Positions 10,365-21,574 of a stretch of 64,000 nt of DNA are shown here, piece by piece. The position numbers and the translations under genes are program-made. This stretch comes from Aspidiotus rigidus (taxonomy: Eukaryota; Arthropoda; Insecta; Hemiptera; Diaspididae), in assembly GCA_035079385.1 (NCBI GenBank), contig JAVHKY010000030.1:4937001-5001000 (forward strand), given 5' to 3'. The notes below the pieces were generated by a model. That model had not been told where the DNA came from. It saw nothing but the letters and a program-made list of their open reading frames with translations, and ran no database searches. Each line of letters begins with the position of its first letter. Position 1 is the stretch's first letter.

Positions 10365-10459
10365 ATTTTATAAGTTTTTTATTAAGCGGCACTGCCGTCG
10401 ATATAATGATTATACGAAAAATGACCGACGTTTCGATAGTTACGACTATCTTCTTCGGG
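10365..10459 (-). repeat. PLE-1 upstream pseudo-LTR
   Basis: Direct repeat of 7677-7775 with a three-base gap (CCGTCGATATAATG against CCGTCGCCGATATAATG) and a few substitutions. It lies just upstream of the RT start codon at 10319, where a PLE promoter repeat is expected. Confidence 0.75.
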
Positions 10460-11393
10460 CCCCCTCCTATCATATATGGCTCGAGAGTCGAAATTTTTCT
10501 AAGTCCCTCTCCTATCATATATGGCTCGAGGGTCGAAATTTTTCTAAGTTTTTCGCTGGACGGCGCACGGCGTACGTCAGATTTCTCAAATAGCCCCCCA
10601 TAAAACAGGTTCCCTGTTAATAAATCTGTTATCGACCGACTATTGAATTACTGTATTATACTTCTCTTCATATACTACACTTTGTTATTTGCTGCCAGTT
10701 AGGATATGTACCAGTAGAGAAAGATGCTTAAATTGTCTCAAGTACTTAGAATAAAGGCTAGGTCAAGATATCATTAGTTTGTGATGTGAACAGAATTTCG
10801 TGACGCAAATTTCAAAGTGACTCTTCCCAGACCTATTCATGTCGATATCTGAAATACTCATGTGTCCACTATCTCATAAGAGTAGTATTTGTTCTTCTTA
10901 CAATAAATTTAGATTCTCTGTTTGATGTATGAGGTTTGATTCTCTGAACTGAAATTTTAGGCGTTGATATTCTTAAGACAGGATATCATTTCGAAAATTT
11001 GCGTGACAAATTCTGATAACGTTATGACATAGTGAGTGACCTTGACGTACTTCAAAACTTACAGAAATGTCAATCTTTCTCCTCCAGTACATAAGGTAGA
11101 CTAGTATGAGTTTAGCCGACAACACACGTGACTAAATGACCCTACAGCTGCTCCTACTTTTTCTTCAAATGCCTTCCTTTTTTATATCCCGGGTGAACTA
11201 TTGGCTGAAGACAAAGGGAAGAAGGTTCACTCTTCCTTAGTGGATTGATACTTTCTTCAATTAGAAAATTTCTACTCTCTATTTAAGCGGGGTGTTTTTA
11301 GTTTGATCGCATATTATGAATTGAAACTCGTATCATACAGTGCATGGATAAGAAATACCGTGAAATATTTGGGATAATTGTCCTCTTTGCGGT

Positions 11394-14300
11394 TCATTTT
11401 TTTAATGTACTTGCGAATGTAACTGCGACCGAGTAAGCAATCCGAAAAACTTTCGGTAACATCGTAACATTGATGTAGAACAAATTTATCGCTTTGAAAA
11501 TGATAGGACGTTGTACTTCGGTCAAAAAGACGTAGATAATTTTTCGTCGTCTTGGTGGCACAGCATACCATGGCAAGTTGTAAACTTGATACGTGATTTC
11601 TTCAGTCTGTAAAATGAAGAATAAAAGAGGAAAAAAGAATAAAATGCTTTGAAAATTGAAGGGGCGGAGCATTCTGTCGATTTATTGTAAATTTACCATC
11701 TTATCGAATTGTGTTCCAACGTTGCAATGACAATAAATGTATTGTACCATAATACTGAAAAGAGCCAGAATTTTCATTCGCGTCTCGAAATTTGTGTGTG
11801 TCTGCAGAATCAAAACCTTATTATTACTCTAAGGTCAACCGTTACACTTATTTTTTTTTAAATAATGGTGTTTGTATGCACAGAATTTTTTCAGGCATTG
11901 TTTCCAATTCGAGAAATTCAATTCCCTAGATTGTGGTTTCCGATATAGTCGAAGGTCGAACGACTCGTGGTGAGCTAATGGTGTAAGGACACAGTCTCCT
12001 CGATAGTACGTGTGACCGGAAGAACACAGACGGATTGAGGGAGATCAAGAGTAGTGAAAAGCAACACCTTGAACAAACTGAGTTCCCTCCAAGGACAAAC
12101 GCATCATCGACGATGATGACATGAACATTACAAAATGGAACTTAATTGGACATTTACGTTGTGAGACAGAAGAAGACGAGTTTGCTTTATTCAATTTTCA
12201 GAAGAACATCTGGTAGAATACCTTCCTCTATCAGTCTCGATATGGTTCCCTAAATTTCGTTAAACCACCGTGTCGGGAAGACCATAGGAAAACGATAGAA
12301 CAGTCTTGCGTCCCTTCAATTCAGAGTCGTAGTCTCAGCGATAGATACCCCACCCAACAACAGTGATTCTTACGCACATGAGCCTGAACCCGAAACTAGG
12401 TGTATCTTCTTTGATTTGGGAGGCATTAGATGGGTGGGCTATGGTGCAATATGATTGTGTAATATCAAGGCTTGGTTTTCATTACGCAGAATCGCAAACT
12501 ATCCAGACGGATCAAATGTTAATACTGTATATATTTTTTGGTGGGTAAATGCCTGGCTGTTTGAACTGTGTTGCATGTATTCGAAACGCACTAAAATTAG
12601 TAGGTGTTCATCGGTCACGTTGGTGTGAAGAAAACGTCTATAAATAGTTACGCGAGTGCGCCGGCTCAAGATAGCTTACTGAAGTATTGTTTGGATAGTT
12701 AGGTGACATCCGAGGTAGCCGATGAACGTAGTTGACCTAAGGATAGAATAGGAAATGCGAGTCATTCAGTGGTCAGGGGAACAGTCTGACGAGCACTGGA
12801 GCTGCATGAGTCTTTCGTAATGAGGCTCTACAGTGATTGATATCGGCTAGTCAGGTTAACTGGTACCAGCTGAGTTAGATGCCAGAGGGCTTATTGCACT
12901 AACCCGAAGCTGTGGTTGGCCGCCCCAGACGAGGTGGTAGTGGACTCGGTTCTGCCCCCTAAAGTGGACACTTGGGAATCGCTGTCCCTGTAGCTATCAG
13001 GCTTCAGTCGGGTGGTTGGTGGAGACTGTACATTACATGGTTCGTCAGGGGAAATTATCAAAAAGTTCTACCAGTGTGACAACCGGGGCAAGGCCCTCAG
13101 TTAGTTTCAAGATGGGAGAATATAGGTGAAGGCGTAGTCAATTCCCAGCAACGTTTGGAAGAACAGTCTATGGCAAATAACGGGGACCGCAAGTTAGGTA
13201 GGTTAATTGCATAGGCGTAAATTGCTGGTGTACTCGAACAAATGTTGAAAAGCTTTTACAGGAAGTTCAATGGAAAGGTGAAGTTGGCTCAGTAGCGAGA
13301 TTTATCAAGATCAGAACTGACGTAAGTGGCTCTTTGGTGTACGTTAGGTTGTATTCTCAATGAGGCAGGCGCTCCAGCGTTTTGGTTACATAAAAGAGTT
13401 TCTGTGAGATGTATTCTAGGTTGTTGCGGTTACTAAATTCTTTATGAGGAGGTTGTCCAAGTTTATCTCACTCCGATGTTACCTCGGACGCGCAGTTGCT
13501 TAAAAAAAAGAAAATATTGCCTCATAAATGGAATATGTACTTGAATTTAAACAGATCTGGTGACTCATGTAAAAGTAGAGGGACAAAAAACAGGGCAAAT
13601 TTCATATTAAAAACTGAAAAAATGGTTTCGATACCTACCTTCGATATTAACATGTAGAATGAATCTATGGAGGTTAGAAAAACCGTAGGCGCGGCTAGTG
13701 AAGCAATAATCTGAATGAATGGGCGTATTGACTCCATCGCTCTGAAAATCCGAAAAGGTGTGGTATTTATCAATATTTTTGAAAACAAGAGACAAAGACT
13801 TTAAAACTTACTTAAAACTTACCTTCGTAAGACTTCATATTCTTTGATGAATACTATAATATCTCTGTCAAACTCTCTGAGAAGGTGCAGATCACCGGAG
13901 TAAAGACCCAATTCAACCTCATACTTGCGGCTAATACCCTGCACCTTTCCGCAAAAATCGATGACGATTTTGTTCAGTTCAAATACAATACTATTCACAA
14001 AGATCATTTGAACATATGCAATAATCTGAGCCCAGTACTGGCCTATTATCTCGAAAATATAGGCTGCGCAATATTCAGTAAATGTATCAATGCGATCCAT
14101 GTATGGTACTCCAAAAATATGGTATTCCAAGCGACGGAAGGAACTATCTTTGTAATTGTATAGAATTCCCAGGAATGGAAAGATAGTAAGTACTAAACCG
14201 CTACCAAAACACAATTTTGTTAAAAAAGCGTTTTGGTCAGTAGAGTTGATGAGCTTGAGAGAAGTGGTTTTGTATGGACGGTTCTGATCAATTATGATTG

Positions 14301-14628
14301 CCTGTTTTGTTTTTATAAAGTCTAATACATCTTCCATTTCAGAATGCAAGTAGGAAATGATTAGAGGAAGGGAAATGTATAGACCAATTGTGGCTAGCGG
14401 TTCGTTCAAAGCGAAAGCTGTAACGACCAAGGTAGAATATTTGACAGTCATGAGATACGCTATCACCCATATGATGTTTATAAGCAGAATCCCACAGTGA
14501 ATCACGAAGTAGTAGAACTTGACACGTTTTGAAAACTCCTTGGACGTGTATATTCCACCAAGGAGATAATAATACCAATAAATTTTTGGACGATGGCGCC
14601 ACAATTCCCGAACTGATTTCACCGTCAT
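11394..14628 (-). CDS. Odorant receptor A (7tm_6), four exons
   Basis: This is a seven-transmembrane insect odorant receptor, which forms odorant-gated cation channels with Orco in sensory dendrites (family knowledge). Exons on the minus strand are 14628-13823, 13741-13639, 11801-11697 and 11606-11394. Phases join cleanly to give 408 aa. Each intron has GT/AG ends; introns are 81, 1837 and 90 nt. Exon 1 carries several membrane segments (FVIHCGILLINIIWVIAYLM; GLVLTIFPFLGILY). Exon 2 adds another (SIRPFIQIIASLAAPTVFL). Exon 3 encodes FSIMVQYIYCHCNVG. Exon 4 holds the conserved OR C-terminus QVYNLPWY and EVQRPIIFKA. The first ATG in the conserved frame is 14628. The frame is open eight codons further up to an AG, so an extra 5' exon is possible. 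By my count it has about 26 differences in 277 exon-1 codons against receptor B. No disruption was seen. Confidence 0.93.
11802..13638 (-). other. Receptor A intron 2, shared with copy B
   Basis: The intron spans two blocks. One part (12600-13500) begins GTGCGCCGGCTCAAGATAGC and recurs at 23237-24130 in copy B, and is relatively GC-rich. The part at 12370-12520 is absent from B. Nothing in it is convincingly coding. The GC-rich block could be an old transposon fixed before the duplication. Confidence 0.5.
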
Positions 14629-14699
14629 TTTCGTCTGATTAAAAGTCACCAACTGTACTTGATTTTCCTACTTTATGAAAACGTGTACTGGTCTTATTC

Positions 14700-14724
14700 T
14701 TTGCTGACGTTCATCGATAAAAAT
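14700..14724 (-). promoter_or_regulatory. Conserved upstream motif, receptor A
   Basis: TTTGCTGACGTTCATCGATA plus AAAA, about 72 bp upstream of the ATG at 14628. It contains a TGACGT (CRE-like) core and a TATCGAT palindrome-like core. It is matched at 25344-25368 and, with two or three changes, at 1444-1468. It is a candidate promoter element, not demonstrated. Confidence 0.4.
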
Positions 14725-15042
14725 CAAATATAAATTCCTAAGTGAATAATTTATAGACAGTTTTACGTGTGGATTGTAAGAACTTCTTTTAAAAATTTTT
14801 GTTTATATATTGCATTTTAAACTACAAATAACACCACAAAAACTTCAACTTTATAGTGAAGTCGACGTCTTACGATACAAAATTGTCTATCCTTTTTTAT
14901 TAATGGGTCAGACATGCAATGTGGTCAAAATTTCAGGTTAGCTTGGAAGACGCATTATTTTTATAGTGTTCTGGCAGGGCGAAAGAAAGAAAGGTTGGTA
15001 TCATAATATATACTTAGGTGCAGTACCTACAAATGAAACGTT

Positions 15043-15649
15043 ACGGTCTCGTGTGTTTGTATATAAAACAAGCAGAAATTCCCGTCCTTTGGACGGAACC
15101 CTGATACGTTCCTGACTGAAGCCTGTAATTTCTTAAAGTTTGACGATCCCTCTTCACCTGTCCAACTACTCATTATCAACTGTTACTCTATCTATTCTCT
15201 GATCCCTGTCCCTCCTTGAGAGGCCCTCTTCATCTTTTTAATATTTTCTTTCATCCTCAATACTTATCCGTTATGTTCTCTGATTGATATCACACCCTGA
15301 GAAATTTTCTAAATTCGCTAGATCTATAAAAATCAAACATTTCCACACCTACACACATTTATTCTCACTTAACTTGTGACCCTACTGTTCGCATTGTAAC
15401 ACAAAACCTTCATGAACCAATTGTTAACTGTGAACTTATTGTCCTATTATTGGCTTCCCGTTGTTGGGCGGCACTTGAAATCAATAAATAAATAAATTAA
15501 TTAATTAATAATCATCAACACCCGACTTGCCCCTGTGAACCTCATTCACCAAACAAGAGATTTATGTACAGAATATCACATCCCGTTACTGATCGTATTC
15601 CCACCTGATATTCGGCAGTAACGACCCACTTATCACTTTCCGCAGTTCA
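15043..15649. other. Unique spacer between duplicated blocks
   Basis: It contains a short AAT/TAA-rich run (about 15480-15515) and otherwise nothing recognisable. The receptor duplication ends near 15042. Confidence 0.4.
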
Positions 15650-16110
15650 ATTCACTCAGTTTCCAATCTACGCACCCGCACTCTTTTGACAGAATTCTCT
15701 CCTCTTGAATCTGAATTATTCATTCACCTCAAGTTGGACCATCTACCCCCTACCAATCATCCATTTCGCCATACCTAACCTCTCCCCTAAATATCTGACT
15801 TGATCTAGCTGATCATCTCCAAACTCACTACCATACCGACAACTCATTAGAAATATTATCCCTAAACCAATTTTCCGACTTGACCGACGGATCTAAATTT
15901 GGACTCAAAAGAGGGTATGCGTACTCGATCCAAGAAGTCATAATGAGTCGTTGATTTAAAAATTCTGCCTTCATTTTCACTACCAAAAAAACGCCATATA
16001 CTCGGGTCTTTATCTCCATCTTCTCACCCCAGCTCAAATATCCACTGTTAACTGACTCTTTTTCATCTCTCCTGGTTATACAGGACTCTTATTCAACTAA
16101 TTCCCCAAAG
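15650..16110 (+). pseudogene. Jockey-like retrotransposon RNase H remnant, copy 1
   Basis: Plus-strand conceptual translation gives LTDGSKFGLKRGYAYSIQEV, the first-strand catalytic region of the RNase H domain found at the 3' end of Jockey-type ORF2. A degraded SAFIFTTKK segment and a TDSFSSLLVI segment follow (the usual TDS.S.L motif). Stops and frameshifts are frequent. It is homologous to the better copy at 17300-18260. Confidence 0.65.
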
Positions 16111-16126
16111 GCTGCATCCAGATTGC

Positions 16127-16262
16127 GGCCCAAAACCTGAAAACCATCCACATTGCGGCCCGTGGGTGAACCAGACTGCGGCCGAAGAAAAATCTGAAGT
16201 CATCCAGATTGCGGCCCACTGTGGAACCAGTTTGCGGCCCCCGAGGCTACCATTTTGCGGCC
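16127..16262. repeat. Six-copy TTGCGGCC short repeat cluster
   Basis: CCA followed by three to four bases and TGCGGCC occurs at about 16134, 16154, 16176, 16209, 16232 and 16255, spaced 20-33 bp, in otherwise AT-rich DNA. Such clusters resemble subterminal binding-site arrays of DNA transposons. No matching opposite end was identified in the window. Confidence 0.6.
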
Positions 16263-17025
16263 AAAAAAATTTCGACGTACGAAAAATCTTCTTCGTTGTT
16301 CATTTCAAATTTAGAGTCTTGATTGCTATCAACGTCTAACTTCGTAACTAAGCTATTCGGAGAAAAGGAGCGAACCCGACAAAAGTTCATTTTACAATAG
16401 ACATTTTAATATCGAAACTTAAATCTAACAACAAACTAGACAGGGTAAATATGAGTCCTGCTAGGTGTGTAGAATTGAATTCGTCTCTATCAATTAAAAT
16501 GATATAGGATAGCAAACTTGATTAAGTGTGGTGATACTGCCATCGTCGAATCAGATTTCTTCATTTTTACAATGCTCCTTTTCATCGAAACGTTGGTAAA
16601 GCTCATTGTCTGGCATTCGATATGCTCCGTCCATAATCGAACACTCAAATCACCTCTCAGGTAAAAACAACCACGAAAAAACTGAGAGGGCGGGAACTCG
16701 TAAGGCGGGACTCACAAAGTTCAAGGTTTTGACTCGTGCCACTCGAATCTGTTTATCCTGCATGCCGATCACGAATCGACATACAGCTTTTGACGAAACT
16801 TTCCAAGAAGGCTTAATCGAAAGCAGTTTGAAAATATTTCCCGCCGTCGGAACTTTGAAATAATTATAACTTATACTATCGAAACAGAAGTATAAAAACC
16901 CAAAGAACGAGCACGTTCTCAAGAAATTACGAATTTTTATATTCATTTTCACGGCAGTCCGTACGCGACCGTTCGCGAAACTTCCAAAAAGCGCACTCTC
17001 GAGCCATTGTTGAGCAAAGCCCGCG
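16263..17025. other. Spacer splitting the two RNase H remnants
   Basis: No recognisable coding region. A 100-codon open frame on the minus strand (16650-16952) has an N-terminal hydrophobic stretch but no known domain and is not called. The GC-rich cluster at 16127-16262 marks its left edge, so the whole may be one insertion between retrotransposon pieces. Confidence 0.35.
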
Positions 17026-18262
17026 ATGCACTCGAGGAGTATTCATTTACCACTGCAATCACTGTTATCAATTTCTACATCTGTCTCCTTCCTGTGGATT
17101 CCGAGTCACATCGACTTCCCGGAACATGACGCCACTGGTTTTGCGACCAAAGATAATAATAAACCTACAACTCTTTTCTGTCAGTCAATGTATTCGCTTC
17201 TGGAGTAATCAAGCCCTAATCCACAACAATCTAGCCCCAATCTCAGCCTCTGTGTTGAAGCTACTAACTCCTCTTTCCTTCAGATGTCGCACCCGAACTC
17301 TCATTGTCAATTTTTTTGTATCCACAGCTCAATTCACTCAGCTTCCATTCTATGCATCCGCACTCTGCCGACATAATTCTCTCATCCTTCCTCGTAAGAC
17401 TGAATTCCCCCATCACCTCAAGCTGAACCAACTACCGCCTATCATATCATCCACTTCTCTGTAACTAAACCCTCTCCCAAGTATCCAACTCGGTCTGAAC
17501 ACCGATAACTCATTAGGAACATTATCTCAGTACCAATTTTTTCCAAACCACCGAAATTTTTTATCGACGGATCTAAAACTGGACCCAAATTAGGATACGC
17601 ATACTCGATCCAAGGAGTCAAAATCAATCGTTGATTGAAAAATATTGTCTCCATTTTCACTACCAAACAAAACGCCATAGTATACAGATCTACATCTCTT
17701 CACCCCCAGCTAACTGACTCTCTTTCATCTCTCCTGGCTTTACCAGACTCACATTCAACTAATTCTCAAATCAGCCCATTCATTTACTCCTGCAATCACT
17801 ATCATTCTTTTCTACATCTGTCTCCTACATGTGAATTCCGGGTCACATCAACTTCTTGGAATACAACGCAATTGTCTTCGCAAAAATTCCTTTCTATCCA
17901 CAAAATTTCTGTCCCTGTACTTACCGCTGCTTCTGACCTTAGAAACTACTACCGATCCCTGATATTTGACTCCTGGCATGACTTTTGTAAGAATCGGCAT
18001 TCAAACAAACAGAGCAATCGAAAGCAAAGTAGTCCCCTGGACTTCTTCCAGTCAAAGTAACCGTCATAAAGAAATCATTCTCTCCCTCCTCAGAATTGAT
18101 CACACACGTCCTACCCATTCCTATCCTATTTTAGGTTTATTCTCTCCTCCTCCTATCTTTTCAATACAGCCAATATATGATAATAAATCTGTTTGCCTCC
18201 TCTTCTCGTACCCCGCCCTTCTCAAACTCTGTTTCTCCACGTTTTCCACCTGCTCTTTGTAA
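17026..18262 (+). pseudogene. Jockey-like retrotransposon RNase H remnant, copy 2
   Basis: SFLWIPSHIDFPEHDATGFA (about 17070-17150) matches the F.WIPSH.G..GNE.AD signature of Jockey-type RNase H. A second, overlapping copy at 17560-18260 gives FIDGSKTGPKLGYAYSIQGV, SIFTTKQNAIV, TDSLSSLLALPDS and RSLIFDSWHDF, then LLRIDHTRPTHSYPI, the usual LRIGHT.LTH tail. At least two partial copies are therefore run together on the plus strand. Stops and frameshifts rule out function. Confidence 0.7.
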
Positions 18263-18864
18263 CTGTTCCAAAACGGTCACAAACTTTGTCGTGAACACAT
18301 ACGCGGGTAATTTTCAAACGCCTTCTTTAATTTAACAACGCCAATTAAAACTATTTGAATTTACGGGCATATCAAAAAATTGGACTGGCCACTAAACTCT
18401 GAAACATCTACGTCATTCATAGTTCGGCTTATTAGGAATTTTCTAACGGAACCTGCAAATAAACCTAATACCGATAGTCTCACGATGTCAACAGATAATT
18501 TTGAACGACGTATGAAAGCAGGGTGGTGAGGGAAAGAAGGCCCAAAGCCTACTTCCCGTTATACCTCGTTGTTGTAAATGTTTAGTGTTTGATTCAGTTC
18601 GTTTCACGTATGCAAGTCTGGGTTGGGGTTGACCAATCAGATTGTCAGCCAACTGACAACCTTGTTTTTCTAGCAACGAGAGTGGGAGCCGGTCGAGGTA
18701 ACCAATTAAAAAGCTTTACAAAAGTTTTCAAGTTCTACGAATAGGTGCGACACTGTTTTTGACAGTGTTTGTTTTATGACGACGACTATTAAATATGACG
18801 AATATTACAATTTGTAATTTCTTAATTATGAAATATGATTTTCGGCTGATAAGTTGAAATTGGA
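18263..18864. other. Spacer before duplicated block B
   Basis: No gene or repeat recognised. The duplicated block B begins around 18865 with sequence matching 5180 onwards. Confidence 0.35.
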
Positions 18865-20340
18865 ATAATTCGACAACTGTTTTCGCATCCTCATCGTATC
18901 ATACTCGTATTTGAGAGATTGATCTTTCGAGGTTTATATTGCTTTGAAATGATGAGGACGAAGAATAAAGTTATTGATTGAAATCAATATTTCGGGAATA
19001 GGTATACTGGTTACTAAGTAACTCTACGCTAATACTATGTGTCAAACGATGCAATGGCCTCAGATGAGAGGAACTTTCGTTGTCAAGAATCTTTCGCTTC
19101 CCATTTCATTGTCATTTATATTTACTATGTGAATTAGCCATAAAATGGACCATCGAAATTATTGAATTGAATTGTATTCCAAATAATATGGCTTACTTGA
19201 GAGTATTCTATAGGGTAGAGTAGTTGATACACGCTAGGAAGAAGAAGAAGGCGGAGATGTGTTTTAAGTGATGAGTTCAATTTAGAATTTAGGCAACTAG
19301 GCGCTCTCGATTTTCCCAGCTTGATTTGTGATGTAACCGCCGTCACTGATGCTTTAGTAATCGTTATTACATTCAGACAAAGGCCAGCATAGATGTACTC
19401 ACCCCGCATCCCAATTAGAAGACTCTCCAAAACCAACACGATACAGGAGAGACAACCTAAAAGTGAGGTACGTGGATTTGACTTTCGCTCTTTACCGAGT
19501 CAGAATCATTCTACTCTGTTACAGGGAGTATTCACACCGTTGACCTCATCACCCGTACTGGGATTCATCTGGGGTGGGCGCACGAGAATACTCCTGGGTT
19601 AATGGTCGTTAACGGCAGACCTGTGGCTCTGAACGACACATGACTGTGGGTGCGGAGTACCACTTCATGGAGTTCAGATTAGATCGGCAACACATTTGTG
19701 CACTAAGATGAATTCAACACTACTTTCGTCTATGATCGAATAACGTGATCAAAAGATATGAGGAAAGAGAAACATTTTTATTTAAAATTCTGAAAGATAA
19801 AAAAATACATATTTTTGTCTCTCGTCAACGCTTCTAATCCAATTAATAATAAATTACAATCTGAAGGAGATACAAGTTAACGCTAAATCGTTAAAATTAG
19901 TTGTCTATAGTGGTACTCTTCAAATCGTAGTAAATTTCATACAGCTCGTCGTGCAATGAACATTTGATCCTCAGTCACCGCCTCCATTTCTAGCCAATCT
20001 CCTGATGGTATTGAGTATATGATGGGGAGTAAAAACAGAACAGAACCCAAGATTAAAAAAGATTTCAATTGTACTATTGTACTTTGTTAGTTAGCTTACA
20101 AGACGTAACCAAAGTTGCGAGAGATCATTGTTGACATCACTTCCAAAATCATTCTACTATACCACGGAGTTGTGAACTGGCTCTGTAGTCGGATCTCATT
20201 TACAGGCGCGGATGATGCCAGTAGATATGATATGGAGCGGTCCTTCTACCGGATTTTTATAGTTAAAAGCGATGCACTACAACCGTGACAATAGTAACCT
20301 TGAAAGAGTTCATAAATTTATGAAGAAACATGAAATTGTT

Positions 20341-20532
20341 TTAATGAGGTAGCGTTAATCCGCAACCACGAAAACGTTGAGAAAATTCATTTCCCACTAC
20401 CTGTGTTACTATTGCGACGAGTGTAGTACTTAAAAACAGAGAAAAAAAAGTAAAGGCTAAACGCCACTGCCATACTACAACAATCAGGGAATAATTTTTG
20501 TTATCTGAGACGACCTTAACAGTGATCGTCAT
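20341..20532 (-). other. Small ORF conserved in part between duplicated flanks
   Basis: A 63-codon ATG frame whose first 30 residues (for example NKNYSLIVVVWQWRLAFTFF) recur in copy A (around 6700-6797) as a similar frame, mostly with conservative changes. After that the copy A frame is broken. In B the frame crosses a possible splice donor (ACACAGGTAGTG). It could be a lost exon of a membrane protein downstream of the receptor, or chance. No family is recognised. Confidence 0.25.
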
Positions 20533-21574
20533 AAATAATTATAATGATATTTCTAAATCCTATAGAAACTAATCATAAAAGTCATGCACATCCTTTAAGA
20601 AGAGGGGGAAAAAAAATTAAATGTAGAAAAATATTCCTGGAGTTTGTCACCTACAGAAAAATAAGTGAATCATAAATCTGTCTTTGGTGGCGGGGTAAAA
20701 AACTGAATAATACCAAAAAGGAAGAGTCTTCGTCTTCTTCTGCCAATATATCACCGAAGAGAGTGAAGGAAGCAGTTTGTAGATGCCGTCTCAGCTTTAT
20801 TTAGGCTGATGCATAGTGTTGATTCTTAGTCTAGTATACCGAACTTTAGGCTAATTTATAACAGGCTTGCTGTCATTGCCTCTGTGATCTTCAATGTCAG
20901 TAACCGTATTATGAATGTCATCAGCATGTGACGTGATCAGAATTTTGTGACGCCGTAGCTTTGAAATCTGTTCATGTCAATATCTGAGAACTCATATGTC
21001 TATAATTAGAGTTTTCTCATAAGATTAAAAATGTGGTGTGTGTTCTTCTCTCAATAAATTTAGATGCTTTGTTTGATGTATGAGGTTTGATTCTCTGAAT
21101 TAAAATTTTAGACGTTGACATTCTTAAGGCGGGATAATTTGCGTGACAAATTCTGATAACGTTATGACTCAGTGAGTGACCTTGACGTACTTCAAAACTT
21201 ACAGAAATGTCAATCTTTCTCCTCCGGTACATAAGATATACTAGTAGGAGTTTAGCCGACAACACACGCGACTAAATGACCCTACAGCTGTTCCTACTTT
21301 TTCTTCGAATCCCTTCCTTTTTTATATCCCGTGTGAAATATTGGCTCAAGACAAAGAAAGAAGGTCTACTCTTCCTTGGTAGATCAGTATAATATATATT
21401 AGCCACAGAAAAAAGGCATGCAAATTTGATGCTTTCTTCAATTAGATAATTTCTACTCTCTATTTAAGCGGGGTGTTTTTAGTTTGATCGCATATTATGA
21501 ATTGAAACTCGTATCATACAGTGCATGGATAAGAAATACCGTGAAATATTTGGGATAATTGTCCTCTTTGCGGT

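Larger units (their letters stand above)
7677..10459 (-). mobile_element. Penelope-like element (PLE-1), nearly full length
   Basis: Direct repeats of about 97 bp (7677-7775 and 10365-10459, both holding CGGCACTGCCGTCG and CCGACGTTTCGATAGTTACG) bound two adjacent minus-strand ORFs: a reverse transcriptase and a GIY-YIG endonuclease. This is the standard Penelope layout, and the repeats match its pseudo-LTRs. It is inserted in a 45-bp repeat unit of the surrounding element. One frameshift near 8740-8760 separates the two domains; otherwise the element looks young and complete. Confidence 0.88.
7281..10618 (+). mobile_element. CTCGAG-repeat element, split by a Penelope-like element
   Basis: The left piece (7281-7676) begins GACGGCTTCC, passes AGGGAACCTGTTTTA and a CTAG-rich stretch (GCCTAGACCTAGATAAAG), then enters the 45-bp array. 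The right piece (10460-10618) resumes the array and ends GCTGGACGGCGCACGGC then AACAGGTTCCCTGTTAA. The 2.8 kb between them is the PLE listed separately. The block is absent from the matching position of copy B (around 20917), so it arrived after the receptor duplication. Confidence 0.8.
5180..15042. repeat. Segmental duplication, copy A (contains receptor A)
   Basis: This block aligns collinearly with 18865-25695, covering the receptor gene, its introns, about 0.4 kb of 5' flank and about 6 kb of 3' flank. Matched landmarks include TTACTAAGTAACTCTACGCT (5339 and 19010) and CCGCCGTCACTG (5650 and 19339). Copy A is longer, mainly through the mobile element insertion at about 7.28-10.62 kb. Copy B carries about 540 bp (22689-23236) absent from A. 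Confidence 0.85.

Noticed and set aside
14628..14652. Receptor start eight codons upstream (14652; likewise 25296 and 1209)
   Set aside because: The codon there is TTG, not ATG; the first ATGs in frame are 14628 and 25272.
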